64,000 nucleotides of DNA. It comes from Allolobophora icterica. Taxonomy: Eukaryota; Annelida; Clitellata; Crassiclitellata; Lumbricidae. Positions 10,989 through 20,440 of the stretch are shown piece by piece. Location of the stretch: the NCBI GenBank assembly GCA_963556255.1, contig OY744606.1:76090768-76154767 (forward strand), in the 5' to 3' direction. Each line of letters starts with the position of its first letter. The first letter of the stretch is position 1. Made by a program: the position numbers and the translations under genes. The notes under the pieces are model-generated. The model ran no database searches and was not told where the DNA came from. It worked only from the letters and a program-made list of their open reading frames with translations.

Positions 10989-12408
10989 AGGGGATGATGC
11001 GATGATAAAAACAATAACAAAATTGTGCAATCAAATATGGGCAACTGGAGAATGGCCGGAGGACTGGAAGAAGTCGATCTTTATACCTATATTCAAGAAA
11101 GGAGATGCGAGGGAGTGTGAAAATTATAGGACGATAGCAATGATATCACACACTAGTAAAATATTACTGAAAATAATTCACAAAAGAATGGAAGGCACAA
11201 TTGAAAGAGAACTTCCGGTGAACCAGGCAGGGTTTAGGAAATCTCGTGGAACTCGAGACCATATAGCCAACATGAGGTGGATAATGGAGAGACAAAGGGA
11301 GTATGGACAGGAGGTTCACATCTGTTTCATTGACTATAGCAAGGCATTCGACTGCATTAACCATGATTTAATGTGGAAAACCCTGCTTGAAATGGGAATT
11401 CCGAAACACCTGATAATGTTACTAAAGGGTTTATATGAAGACCAGATAGCGGTGATAAGAACAGAATACGGAGACACTGACAATTTCAGAATCAAGAAAG
11501 GAGTGAGGCAGGGATGCATCTTGTCTCCATTCCTGTTTAATCTATATGCTGAAAGAATAATGAGAAAGGCAGAACTGGAGGGGGCAATTGAGGGAGTAAA
11601 AATTGCTGGAAAGACACTGAATAACCTTAGATACGCGGATGACACAACATTAATGGCAAAAAGAAAAGAGGATCTGGCAGAACTGATAAGAAGGGTCAGG
11701 AGAGAAAGTGAAAAAGCTGGTTTATACTTCAACATAAAGAAGACAAAGGTCATGACAACAGCAGATTGGGATATTTTTGAGATAGACGGAGAGGAAATAG
11801 AGGTGGTAGAAAGCTTCACTTTCCTAGGATCACTGGTTGGAAAGGAGGGAAAGTGTGATCCAGAAATAAAACGAAGGATTGCTATAGGGAAAGCTGCAAT
11901 GACCGGACTGGAAAAGATATGGAAAGACAAACATGTGAGCATAGAAACCAAAAAAAGGCTCGTGAGAGCACTAATCTTTCCTACGGTACTGTACGGTTGC
12001 GAGACGTGGACAATGACAAAGAACATGGAAAATAAGGTTAACGCTTGTGAAATGTGGATATGGAGGAAGATGCTGAGAATATCTTGGACTGAGAAAAGAA
12101 CGAACGAATCAATACGAGAGGAGATTGGAGTTGAGAATGAAGAGTCGTTAAAACAAACTGCGACAAGAATGAAGCTAAGGTTCTTTGGACATGTTATGCG
12201 ATCTGATGGTCTGGAGAAGGAAATGATGCTGGCGTGCGGTGAGGGGAGGAGAAGACTGGGTCGCCCAAGGAGGAGATGGATGGATGAGATACAAGATGTA
12301 ACTGGCATGAATTTGGCGGAATTGAGAGACTTGTCATCGAATAGGAGACGGTGGAGTGTGTTCACCAGGACGATCGCTAGAGCTCCACGAGCTGACAGCA
12401 CAAGGTGA
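10989..12408 (+). CDS. RTE reverse transcriptase, 5'-truncated ORF
   Basis: This encodes the reverse transcriptase and C-terminal part of an RTE-clade ORF2, which copies element RNA into DNA at nicked target sites. The open frame runs from about 10939, but codons before 10989 come from the target sequence. Visible RT motifs, in order, are NQAGFRKSRGTRDHI, ICFIDYSKAFDCINH (motif A with catalytic Asp), GVRQGCILSPFLFNLYAE, the catalytic LRYADDTT, and SFTFLGSLVG. The C-terminal part has YGCETWT, RFFGHVMR and GRPRRRWMDEI as in BovB-like elements. The upstream apurinic-type endonuclease domain and the start of the RT are missing, as in most 5'-truncated copies. The frame is otherwise free of stops, which suggests a fairly recent insertion. 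It cannot move on its own. Confidence 0.85.
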
Positions 12409-12416
12409 CAAGGTGA
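10989..12416 (+). mobile_element. 5'-truncated RTE-type non-LTR retrotransposon
   Basis: The insert is bounded by a target duplication, CCCTCAGAAATAGC (10975-10988) and CCCTCAGAATAGC (12417-12429), differing by one base. It lacks the endonuclease half of the ORF and ends a few bases after the stop codon in a short tandem tail (GACAAGGT units at about 12398-12416). A very short 3' UTR with a microsatellite-like tail is characteristic of the RTE/BovB clade. Confidence 0.8.
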
Positions 12417-12964
12417 CCCTCAGAATAGCTGGCCATCATTATTTACGTATTAATGACGTAACCGTTTATTTTAAGCTGCGCTATCGTTGATTAAAAATGG
12501 TGTTTTCGATCGTTTTTACCAAAGATTTTAACAGGGAGGAAGATGGCGCACTTAAAGAAATTAGGCTTGCGCAGTGCGAATCAGGGCGCGCAAGTGCTTA
12601 TGGTCTATTCACGGGACAAACAACGAGAACTTCCTATACCTGCCATGTTAAAACCCGTCAGTTAAGAGTCGTTTTATACGAAAAGTATCGTAATATCCAA
12701 TTCATAAAAATTTTTTATTGGTAGTACTTTATTCCAACTTTAGATATTTTTGATGCTTGTCAAATCAATCGCGTGGAATCATAACACCTACAAGCATCAC
12801 CGCATGGCAGCCACCACGTGGTTGGTAACAACTAAAAACGCATATTCAGGAGTTTCCATGTGCTTCTCCTGTGAGCCTCCAGAACTGGACTATAAAGATT
12901 CCAGCAAAACCACATCTATTGCCAAGAATATCACGAATGCTGAAAAAATAGAAAGTTCGGTACC

Positions 12965-13791
12965 ATGCCGCACTTTTGTGCAGCCTTTAATTGTGGCAAT
13001 GCAAGCGGAAAAAATCTTGGAAATTCGTTTTTCTGCTTCCCAAAAGAAGCTGAACGGTTAGCGTACTGCATTATTAATACAGATTAATTCTTAACCAAAG
13101 TCTTAGCCACAATTTCAGTACACTACAATAAACTTGTTAATTAGATATATAAAAAGCAAGGCCTTTGCTATTTAATATTATAATAATCCCCTAAACAACG
13201 CCTGAGAACTGGCCATAGAAGTAAATATTCATGGGTCGGTGGCATATAGGAGTTTCACCGCATAGAGAAAGGTTAGGTCAGCATCGGTTTCATGTCAAGA
13301 TCTGAAGGTCAAGCAGGCAGTTACGGGGTCGTGTATAGAGTTGGATCATCTAGAGAGTTAAGGGGAAGAGCAGAAGTCAAAATAGGATTTGAGGAAGAGG
13401 TTCTTTAAGTTTTGAGTTGAAGACATGCTTATAGAGGTTGCGAAAGGTGTAGTTTGGTGATTTCATAGGCTGTGCACCAGATAATTTTGTAATTCTGACG
13501 GGAGTTTATTATACATACCAGTAAGTATATGAACATTCATTCATAGGGCCATTTTTAATACAGATTTATGAACTGACATGACTTACAAGTATTACCCGGT
13601 ATGTAACATAAAAATTTTGTGTTAGGTGCAAGAAGTGGGTTATCAACACCAGGCGTGGGGACCTTGATAAGAAAGATCCAGCAGAATTACACAAGAACCA
13701 CGTTTTGTGTAGTGCGCACTTTGAAGACAACCAGTTCAGAAATGTATTACACAACCGACTCAACTGGAATGCAATACCCACATTATTTGAT
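12965..13791 (+). CDS. THAP-domain protein, two exons, 3' end not found
   Basis: Exon 1 (12965-13056) starts with ATG and encodes MPHFCAAFNCGN... to FPKEAE. Exon 2 (13626-13791) encodes CKKWV..., LCSAHFEDNQF and IPTLFD. Donor CG|GTTAGC at 13057, acceptor TTAG|G at 13626 and a further donor GAT|GTGAGT at 13792 keep one frame of 86 residues. All THAP landmarks are present: C5-X4-C10-X48-C59-X2-H62, the FP motif (residues 25-26), Trp35, and the terminal (A/I)PTLF box. THAP domains bind DNA as C2CH zinc fingers. In P-type transposases they sit at the N terminus and recognise the element ends. The gene lies just inside the left TIR, as expected for that N-terminus, but the transposase body nearby is on the other strand. 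It could instead be a separate THAP gene. The third exon was not recognised. Confidence 0.75.
13240..13505 (-). mobile_element. LINE 3'-end repeat family A, diverged copy in the THAP intron
   Basis: Blocks GGTCAG.ATC.GTT, GTCAAGATC, AGGCAG, AGTTTTGAGTTGAAGAC and TAGGCTGT.CCAGAT follow the order seen in the copy at 26229-26460. The fragment lies wholly inside the inferred THAP intron (13057-13625). Confidence 0.45.
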
Positions 13792-14403
13792 GTGAGTCAT
13801 TTTGTTTAAAGTTGTTAATATAACACATTTAAAGTTGTTATTCCAAGGCTGATGTTATTGTTGTTTTAGTGGTCATTGGTCTGATACTGTTGAAAGTGTG
13901 CTACATCAGTATTATCATCATTATCGTAGAATGTTTTATGTGCACTGTCTCAACACATTAATTGTGTAGCAGGAATAAGTCATACCAGTGTCTACATGCA
14001 GGAAAACTTTGTTACATCGCAGTTCAAGGGGCCAAAAGTCAAAATAAGCCATGAGATGTATATCAATCAATCAATTAAACTCAATTGACAGGTCACAGTA
14101 TTGGTTGATTTTACAGTTACAAGGCATTCAATAAATATGCTTTTAATTTATTTTTAAATTGGTACAATGATAGAAGACTTGTTAATTTCAACGGTAAAGT
14201 GTTCCAAAATGACGGACCATAAGTTCTAATGCTAAATTGTCTGATCTTGGTGTGTACACTAGATAAATTATATTTATTAGAGGAACGTGTCTCATGGTCA
14301 TGTATTTCAAGATTCTTCCTAAACCATTGATCAAAGCTTTTTGGTAGTAAATGTATGTGGAACTTTTAATATTAAATATTGTTAGTAGTTTGCAGGGTTA
14401 TTT
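13792..14403. other. unassigned DNA inside the P-like element
   Basis: This lies between the THAP exon 2 donor and the 3' end of the inverted transposase body. It is AT-rich, and no exon or known repeat was recognised. Confidence 0.5.
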
Positions 14404-15930
14404 TCAGGACAAATGGAAAGAGATTATCTGGTCTGCCAACAGCATGACAATTAAAGATTTATTGTCAATATCAATGCACTGTGCATAAATTCTGCTTTCA
14501 TCCTTAATGAACCTTGACATAGTTATCATCAAATCTAGTGTTTTAAGAGGTTTTGTGCTATTGCAGGTTCCAAATCCTCCAGCACAACTCAGAACATCCT
14601 GACACCGAGAACAAATTCCACATATACGAGCAAGCCATCCAGACAAATAACTGACTAGTGATTCCTCCCCTTCTGTAAAAATTTCAACAATACTCTGGTC
14701 ACAGCAAATGTCACTGTTTAGAATTTCATTTGACATTTCAGACCAAATTTCATCACCATAATGTGACAACCCATCATCTTTACTTTCTGAAGATGTACTT
14801 GGAACAGGCTCTGACACTACAGGAGAAGCTGATGTCGGATCAGAATGGTTTAGCAGAACAAAATCATCATCATTAATACAATTTTTGCCACTTTTAACAA
14901 ATGCGGAACGTCAAAAATAACATGTACAGCGTGTTCTATTGTGTCAACAGTGAAATTTTTGGTGATGTTAATGTACTGCCAAGATTTTTTACAGCTGCTA
15001 AATTGGTTGCACCTTGATCACACACAATGCATCGAACAAACAAGCCAATATCGTGAACTCTAGTAATGCATTCTTTTATTAGTTCTGACAGTTTTGAGCT
15101 TGCTATTGTGTGGTGTGTAAAGAAAAATGCAATGGCTTGCTTCCATTTACTGCGCAAACCCCTAATCATGAAGACTAATGCGTGTGTTGCTATCGTTCCA
15201 TCATCCGTGTACCCTATGACTCTGTCTAAGTTCTTATCATATGTTAACTGTGATTTCAAAGAAATTTCATCAAATACTAGTGCACACTGACGTTCACATA
15301 ATGGTAAACTCATAACACGTAATTTAAGGACCTCAAAAATCACAGGTGCAAACCCACATTCAATTCTGCCAATGGCTGCACCTACAAACCTGCATAACAT
15401 TGACAAAGATGGTAAAGCCAAGTGCTGTGATACAAATCGATATGCTGCAGCACTCTTAAAATGAAACTGTAAACCAACTAATTTTTCCTTCACTGACCAC
15501 CAGTTGCAAAGGCGTTAAAAACTGTTTAGCAGCATTTACAATAACATCAACTGCACCAGACGGCATTGCAGGCTCTGTCGCTTTTTGGGGATTTTTCAGT
15601 CTTAAATTGTGCAACTTTTCTTTCCAATCTCCAGCGTCTAGACTGTAGCTGATGTATTTTCTGCCTGAGCCGTTTTCTTAATGGAGTATCTGGTGGTCTG
15701 CATTTATTACATTTTATTTGCTTATTTGTGTCTGTAGTTATTTGCTTAATTATGTCTATATTTATATCAGATGTAGAAACTTCTGATGAACCACAATCTC
15801 CTTCAGTAGCCAAAGTTGTTGCTGGAGTCATTTTGAACATCTTGGGCATTTCATTTGATGACAGATTTCTTTTGGCTTTGACACCAGCTTCCTTGTCTGT
15901 GCTCACAACACCTTCTTTTCTAACAGGCAA
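14404..15930 (-). pseudogene. P-element-type transposase body, frameshifted
   Basis: Three open blocks on the - strand add up to a transposase lacking its THAP domain. Block 1 (15930-15547) encodes a basic, charged coiled-coil-like stretch (TPLRKRLRQKIHQLQSRRWR), as found after the THAP domain. Block 2 (about 15520-14936) has WWSVKEKL, then LVFDEISLKSQLTYD, GTIATHALVFMIRGL and FVRCIVCDQGATN, resembling the catalytic RNase-H-like core of P/THAP9 proteins with Asp residues in FDE and CDQG. Block 3 (about 14960-14404) starts with VIFDVPHLLKSGKN, the P-type PHLLK motif, and ends with YLSGWLARICGICSRCQDVL, matching the C-terminal Cys motif. The blocks are in different frames: one shift is near 15500-15547 and one in an A-run near 14955. 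Some breaks could be introns. Block 1 begins after a splice-acceptor-like AAACGCAAG. Probably inactive. Confidence 0.7.
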
Positions 15931-16275
15931 CTTGCGTTTGTATAATTTGCTTTATGTACAAGTGATATTTCATGATTCTTTACAAGTGTTTGTGAGCGTA
16001 ATACAAAAAAGACAAATTGAAAGAATCTTGCATATGTAATTATCTGTAAATATTTGTAAGTACATATACCGGTATTGTAAAATTAGAAACTTGCCAGTTT
16101 GGTTGTTGTATAATTTGCTTCATGTACAGGTGATATTTCATGATTACTTAATTCTTTACAAGTGTTTTTGAGCGTAACACAAAAAGACAAATTAAAAATT
16201 CTTGCCAGTTTGGTTTGGTATATTATTTGCTTCATGTATGAGTCATATTTCATAATTACTTACTGGTAATTCATT
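15931..16275. repeat. three diverged tandem units, about 110-150 bp
   Basis: Units starting near 15946, 16109 and 16220 share TATAATTTGCTTCATGTACA, GTGATATTTCATGATT, TTTACAAGTGTTT and GAGCGTAA.ACAAAAA. The first unit overlaps the putative splice acceptor of the transposase body. These are internal repeats of the P-like element. Confidence 0.65.
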
Positions 16276-16410
16276 TCATACTGTGAACTGTTTATTAAAC
16301 TGTCTGCTGGTTATAGATTATAACCTATATATTGATTCACTGTCAATAATCTCCAAAAATGCTTAACAGATTCAATAAAGAAATGGATTTATCCAGTGTT
16401 GTATGTCACT

Positions 16411-16545
16411 TTTTGATGTTTATAACTGTAAGCCAAAAACTTCAAAACACCACTCTTTTGATGTTTATAACTGTAAGCCAAAAACTTCAAAACACCACTC
16501 TTTTGATGTTTATAACTGTAAGCCAAAAACTTCAAAACACCACTC
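16411..16545. repeat. perfect 45-bp tandem repeat, three copies
   Basis: A 45-bp unit beginning TTTTGATGTTTATAACTGTA and ending AACACCACTC is repeated three times without a difference (16411-16455, 16456-16500, 16501-16545). The frame stays open across the units but shows no family signature. Confidence 0.95.
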
Positions 16546-16675
16546 TAATAAGTAATAATGGTCAAGGCATCAGTCAAGAACTTGGTGCTAAGTAGTCGGT
16601 GTGCACACGAAATGTCAAGGTTAAGTCCAGTCAAAACCTTAAAAGAGAAATACATGAAGGAACAGAAGCAGCTTA

Positions 16676-17003
16676 TTGTATTGTATAGTATACCAATTCT
16701 TGTGAAGCGCCTCTACCCAGTGCTCACCAATCAGAGGTTCTCCCAATGCGAAAGTCCTTGAGAATAAAGGCAAGTTTTAAGACAACGAAAAGCTGTGGCA
16801 GGACCACCAGATAGTAGTGCAGTCTGGAGCGAAAGAGGCAGCTGGTTCCAAAATGAAGGTCCAATACTAACAAAGGAACAAGACTGGACCATGGCCGTTC
16901 TCACTTGGGGAACGAATAAGTGAAGTCGATCACAGGAACGAAGAGAGCCAACTGAGGCAGGAAGACATTGAGTCACAGAGGTAGGCCTATTTAGGAGCAA
17001 GTC
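16676..17003 (-). mobile_element. CR1/L2-type LINE ORF2 C-terminal fragment
   Basis: On the - strand the frame 17000-16731 reads CLPASVGSLRSCDR, VPQVRTAMVQSCSF, IGPSFWNQLPLSL and AFRCLKTCLYSQGLS. This is the C-terminal tail of CR1/L2-like ORF2 proteins (VPRxRT...SFxxxGPxLWNxLP...FKxxLKTxLF). It is followed by a 3' end containing AGAGGCGCTT and a TATTGTATTG tail. It is a 5'-truncated LINE copy. Confidence 0.75.
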
Positions 17004-17261
17004 TCAGGTGAGATCGGCAAATAAGGATTAGAGTACCTTTAATTGGATGCGAGCAGTAAGAGGAAGCCAGTGAATATGTTCAAACATGAATATGGAAATA
17101 TAGAAGCGTGGGTGATTAGTCTTGCAGTTGTGTTAAGAACAGAATGTAGAGGGGAGAGACAGATTTTTTGGGAGGCCAAAAAATAGGGAGTGACCGTAAT
17201 CTATGCCAGAGCAGATGAAGGCATGGACAATGGAGGTAAAGACTGGAGAGGAGAACAGTGG
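17004..17261. other. unassigned DNA inside the P-like element
   Basis: No gene or further known repeat was recognised between the LINE fragment and repeat B. Confidence 0.4.
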
Positions 17262-17462
17262 TGCCAATCTTGTTGACAGGTGGGAAGCCAAAAATAGGGG
17301 AGGGGACTTTTGAACTGATCTGGTTTAAAAAAGATTTTTGAACTGATCTGCTCAAAAAAGAAGCCAAAAAATTTTACGCTCGCGTGCGAAAAACTTTGAC
17401 TTTTTGGCGTTTCTTCAAAATTTGAAGGAGGACAAATGTATGGTGTGCCCCCCACTGCTAAT
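17262..17462. repeat. dispersed repeat family B, copy 2
   Basis: Homologous to 2060-2232, with blocks in the same order. In this copy ACTTTTGAACTGATCTG occurs twice (near 17310 and 17336), a short internal duplication not seen at 2060. Confidence 0.6.
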
Positions 17463-17844
17463 CGTTAGGGGCTTCGCGCTTTCGGCGCTCGCTGTCCGAT
17501 CCATAACTTTATTTCATGAAATTCCCACACATCCACGTCTGTTGGGCCCACAGCGGGTCCATAATTATCACACCGCATGCCGTTCTGTACGCCCATGCCC
17601 AACGCACGTGGCACTTATGGCAGTTATTGGACTGAAAACTGGTCTTTACAAAGTCGTGTACGCCGATGTATGTCATTAATAGTTTTGCGTGTGAGATGCA
17701 TTTCATTCATCTTACCACAAATTGTGACATACAGCGGCGTAAAGCAACTGTAAATGCACTAGCATTCACGGTAAACAGATTTCTACAACCCATGCCATAT
17801 GGCGTGCTGTAAGTTTTAGACTTATCTGATGTCAATTTCTGGCC

Positions 17845-18253
17845 AAATATCTAAAGTTGGAATAAAGTACTACCAATAAAAATTTTTATGGATTGGATAT
17901 TACGCTATTTTTCGTATAAAACGACTCTAAACTGACGGGTTTTAACATGGCAGAGATAGGAACTTTTCATTGTTTGTCCCGTGGATAGACCATAAGCACT
18001 AGCGCGCCCTAGATTCGCACTTTCGTCGCCAGTAGGCCATCTTCCTCCCTAATAACATCTTTGGTTTTTACGTCCGTATATCTGTGTTTAACAAGGTAGT
18101 GCGGTGACATGAGTCAGGTGAGGTGGAAAGTTTATGTATAGCATAAAATTTCAGCTATTTTGCCATCTACCTACCAAAAATTATTAAAATTGGTGGAAAT
18201 TTGACGAAGTTCTGACAGAAACAATTTTGCACAGTTTATTTTGAGACACGGTG
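17845..18253 (-). repeat. right terminal inverted repeat of the P-like element
   Basis: 409 bp, inverted relative to the two left blocks. The outer 175 bp are nearly identical to 10684-10861. The inner part is about 92% similar to 12515-12749 by eye. Its outer edge is ACAGTTTATTTTGAGACACG followed by GTG. Confidence 0.85.
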
Positions 18254-18550
18254 TATAATTTATATATATATATATATATCCATAACTGTCTCTCTTTCTA
18301 TCTAGTTCTCTCTTTTTGTCTCTGTTTCTCTGTCTCTGTCTCTTTGTCTGTCTGTGCTTCTAATTATAGGCGTATTGGCGTTTTATTCTTGACTTAGTTC
18401 AGCTTATCAAGTGTTTACGGATCAACTGCACTTGTTATCGCTAAGCAGCTCATACATGGCTAACGATCTGTATAAGTCTCTCTGTCTCTCCATTACTGTC
18501 TCTCTAGTTCTCTCTTTTTGTCTCTGTCTCTCTGTCTCTCTCACTCTCCC
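18254..18550. repeat. TA tract and CT-rich repeat
   Basis: (TA)n at about 18260-18282 is followed by two related CT-rich blocks, 18286-18355 and about 18475-18548. Both contain TCTAGTTCTCTCTTTTTGTC. Confidence 0.8.
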
Positions 18551-20150
18551 TGCTAACGACTTGCTGCTCTATTCATTCCTGCAACCATAGCAACGACAGT
18601 TAATTAGGCAACAACGTTAATGAAACTGTTCTTAAATAACTGCCGTACATGCAGCCGGAAAATTAAGCTTATCATAAAACGATAAACTTAACTATCGTTT
18701 TATTACGTAGGCTTAATTAGCACTAACATTAATTGGCTTGTTATCTCGGTGTTTGTTACAAACAGTCTCGTTTCCTTTGAACCAGGGCCGTAGACAAGAA
18801 CATACACGAGTATACAGCGTTGTCTCACCTCCAGAGACCGTATAGTTACCTTACCAAATATTTTTATTAGTATACTCACCTCTGGAGAGCGTTTACTCAA
18901 CTCCAGAACGTAGGCCTACTTTGACATATTTTTAGTACTGTAGAGTGTAGACCATAACTGAAACAAAATTTCAGTTTGAAATTTAATTTGTTCTGTTTGC
19001 TTGACCTAGCTAGTTTTTCGAAACAACTATAAAATTTACATAACTCTAAACGGTTTGTACGGTTTGTAGCAAAAACGAACCCATGCCGTTCTCATATTTT
19101 TAGGCATTTGAACTTTTGGATTTTTCGGCCCTTTTCAGTAGACCTATTTCTGTTTCCTGTTTAATTTAAGCGTACATGTTTAGAAGTTATTAAAATAATG
19201 ATTTTCAGTCAAAATAATTTAATTATTGTCTAAATATAGCTATGCCTCCTCCGTCCCAAAAAACGAAACAATCTACTTTCATTTTGGGCCTATCAGCTTT
19301 GAGACCAAATTGCCTAAAATGCGATTCCTTTTTGTTATTTGTTTCATAGGAGCCTGTCTGAACGTCACTGCCACTGGGTGCAAAAACATTAATTTTTCAA
19401 TAAATTTTAGCATTATATAGTTGATGCACCAGAAATTGAGGAATTCCGGAATTTCAATAGCTAACCAAATCGTTTCCATATTTCAAAATTTTCTTGCACA
19501 GCCCCCCCCCCTCCCAAGCCCATCCCCTCATTGTTTGGGAAAACTAACCGGTAGCGTGTACTCACCTCTAATTTTGCAACTAAAGCCCTGCTTTGAGCCG
19601 ACCAGAAATCTCGTTCCAGATCTTTTTTTGAGGTGCTATTAGTAATGCGGTTAAAAAAATACTGCTATGCAGCATCTAGTTTTTGTTCTGGTCGTCAACA
19701 TCATTTTTTGTTGTTTTTGTTGGTTTTTATAATTTACAACCTTATTGTTATCGTCTTCCCTATTGTCAGAACTATTGAAAAATAGTAAATGATCGTCCTA
19801 ATCATTTAGATCGCTATCATCAACATCAAGAACAACAACAACTTCATCATTGCCATACGTATACCTTTTCAAGCTGCATATTAAGCTTATCTATTGACGG
19901 ACCAATCTTCTTGATATTGACCTGATTACTGCTTGGTTTTGGTGTGCCATCGGTTGATGCCTTGTGCATTAGACACCGGCACAATAGAAGTTACTGATTA
20001 TAATTACAGATGTCAGCGTCTTCGTCATTGAACTGTCATAATAATCCGACAAATTATTCCGCAGGTGCCAGGGTTACTTATTTACAGAATAATTGCATTT
20101 GGTTAATCATCATAATAATACTGATGATCATGATGATGATGATAATGTCC

Positions 20151-20152
<2 letters not shown>
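18551..20152. other. unassigned DNA
   Basis: No supported gene. There is a C-rich run near 19502-19515 and one TAGGCCTA near 18911. Confidence 0.5.

Positions 20153-20440
<288 letters not shown>

Larger units (their letters stand above)
10684..12749 (+). repeat. left terminal inverted repeat, split by an RTE insertion
   Basis: The outer block 10684-10861 matches the right TIR with one mismatch that I found in about 175 bp. The inner block, about 12515-12749, ends in CCAACTTTAGATATTT and matches the right TIR with roughly one difference per 12-15 bp. Between them lie the RTE (10989-12416) and about 190 bp that have no counterpart on the right side. Confidence 0.8.
10684..18253. mobile_element. 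P-superfamily-like DNA transposon with long TIRs, 7.6 kb
   Basis: The left (10684-12749, interrupted) and right (17845-18253) ends are inverted copies. Outer bases CACCGTGTCTCAAAATAAAC match the reverse complement of the right end. Inside lie a two-exon THAP domain on the + strand (12965-13791) and a decayed P-element-type transposase body on the - strand (14404-15930), plus later insertions: an RTE in the left TIR, LINE tails, and repeat B. THAP plus an RNase-H-like transposase is the signature of the P superfamily (Drosophila P, vertebrate THAP9-like). Flanks are TA-rich and no clean 8-bp duplication could be fixed. Confidence 0.65.

Noticed and set aside
11334..12401. 355-residue open frame antisense to the RTE reverse transcriptase
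   Set aside because: Shadow of the real RT frame on the opposite strand, without recognisable motifs.
16411..16545. CRISPR-like array
   Set aside because: The three 45-bp units are directly adjacent without spacers, and the DNA is eukaryotic.
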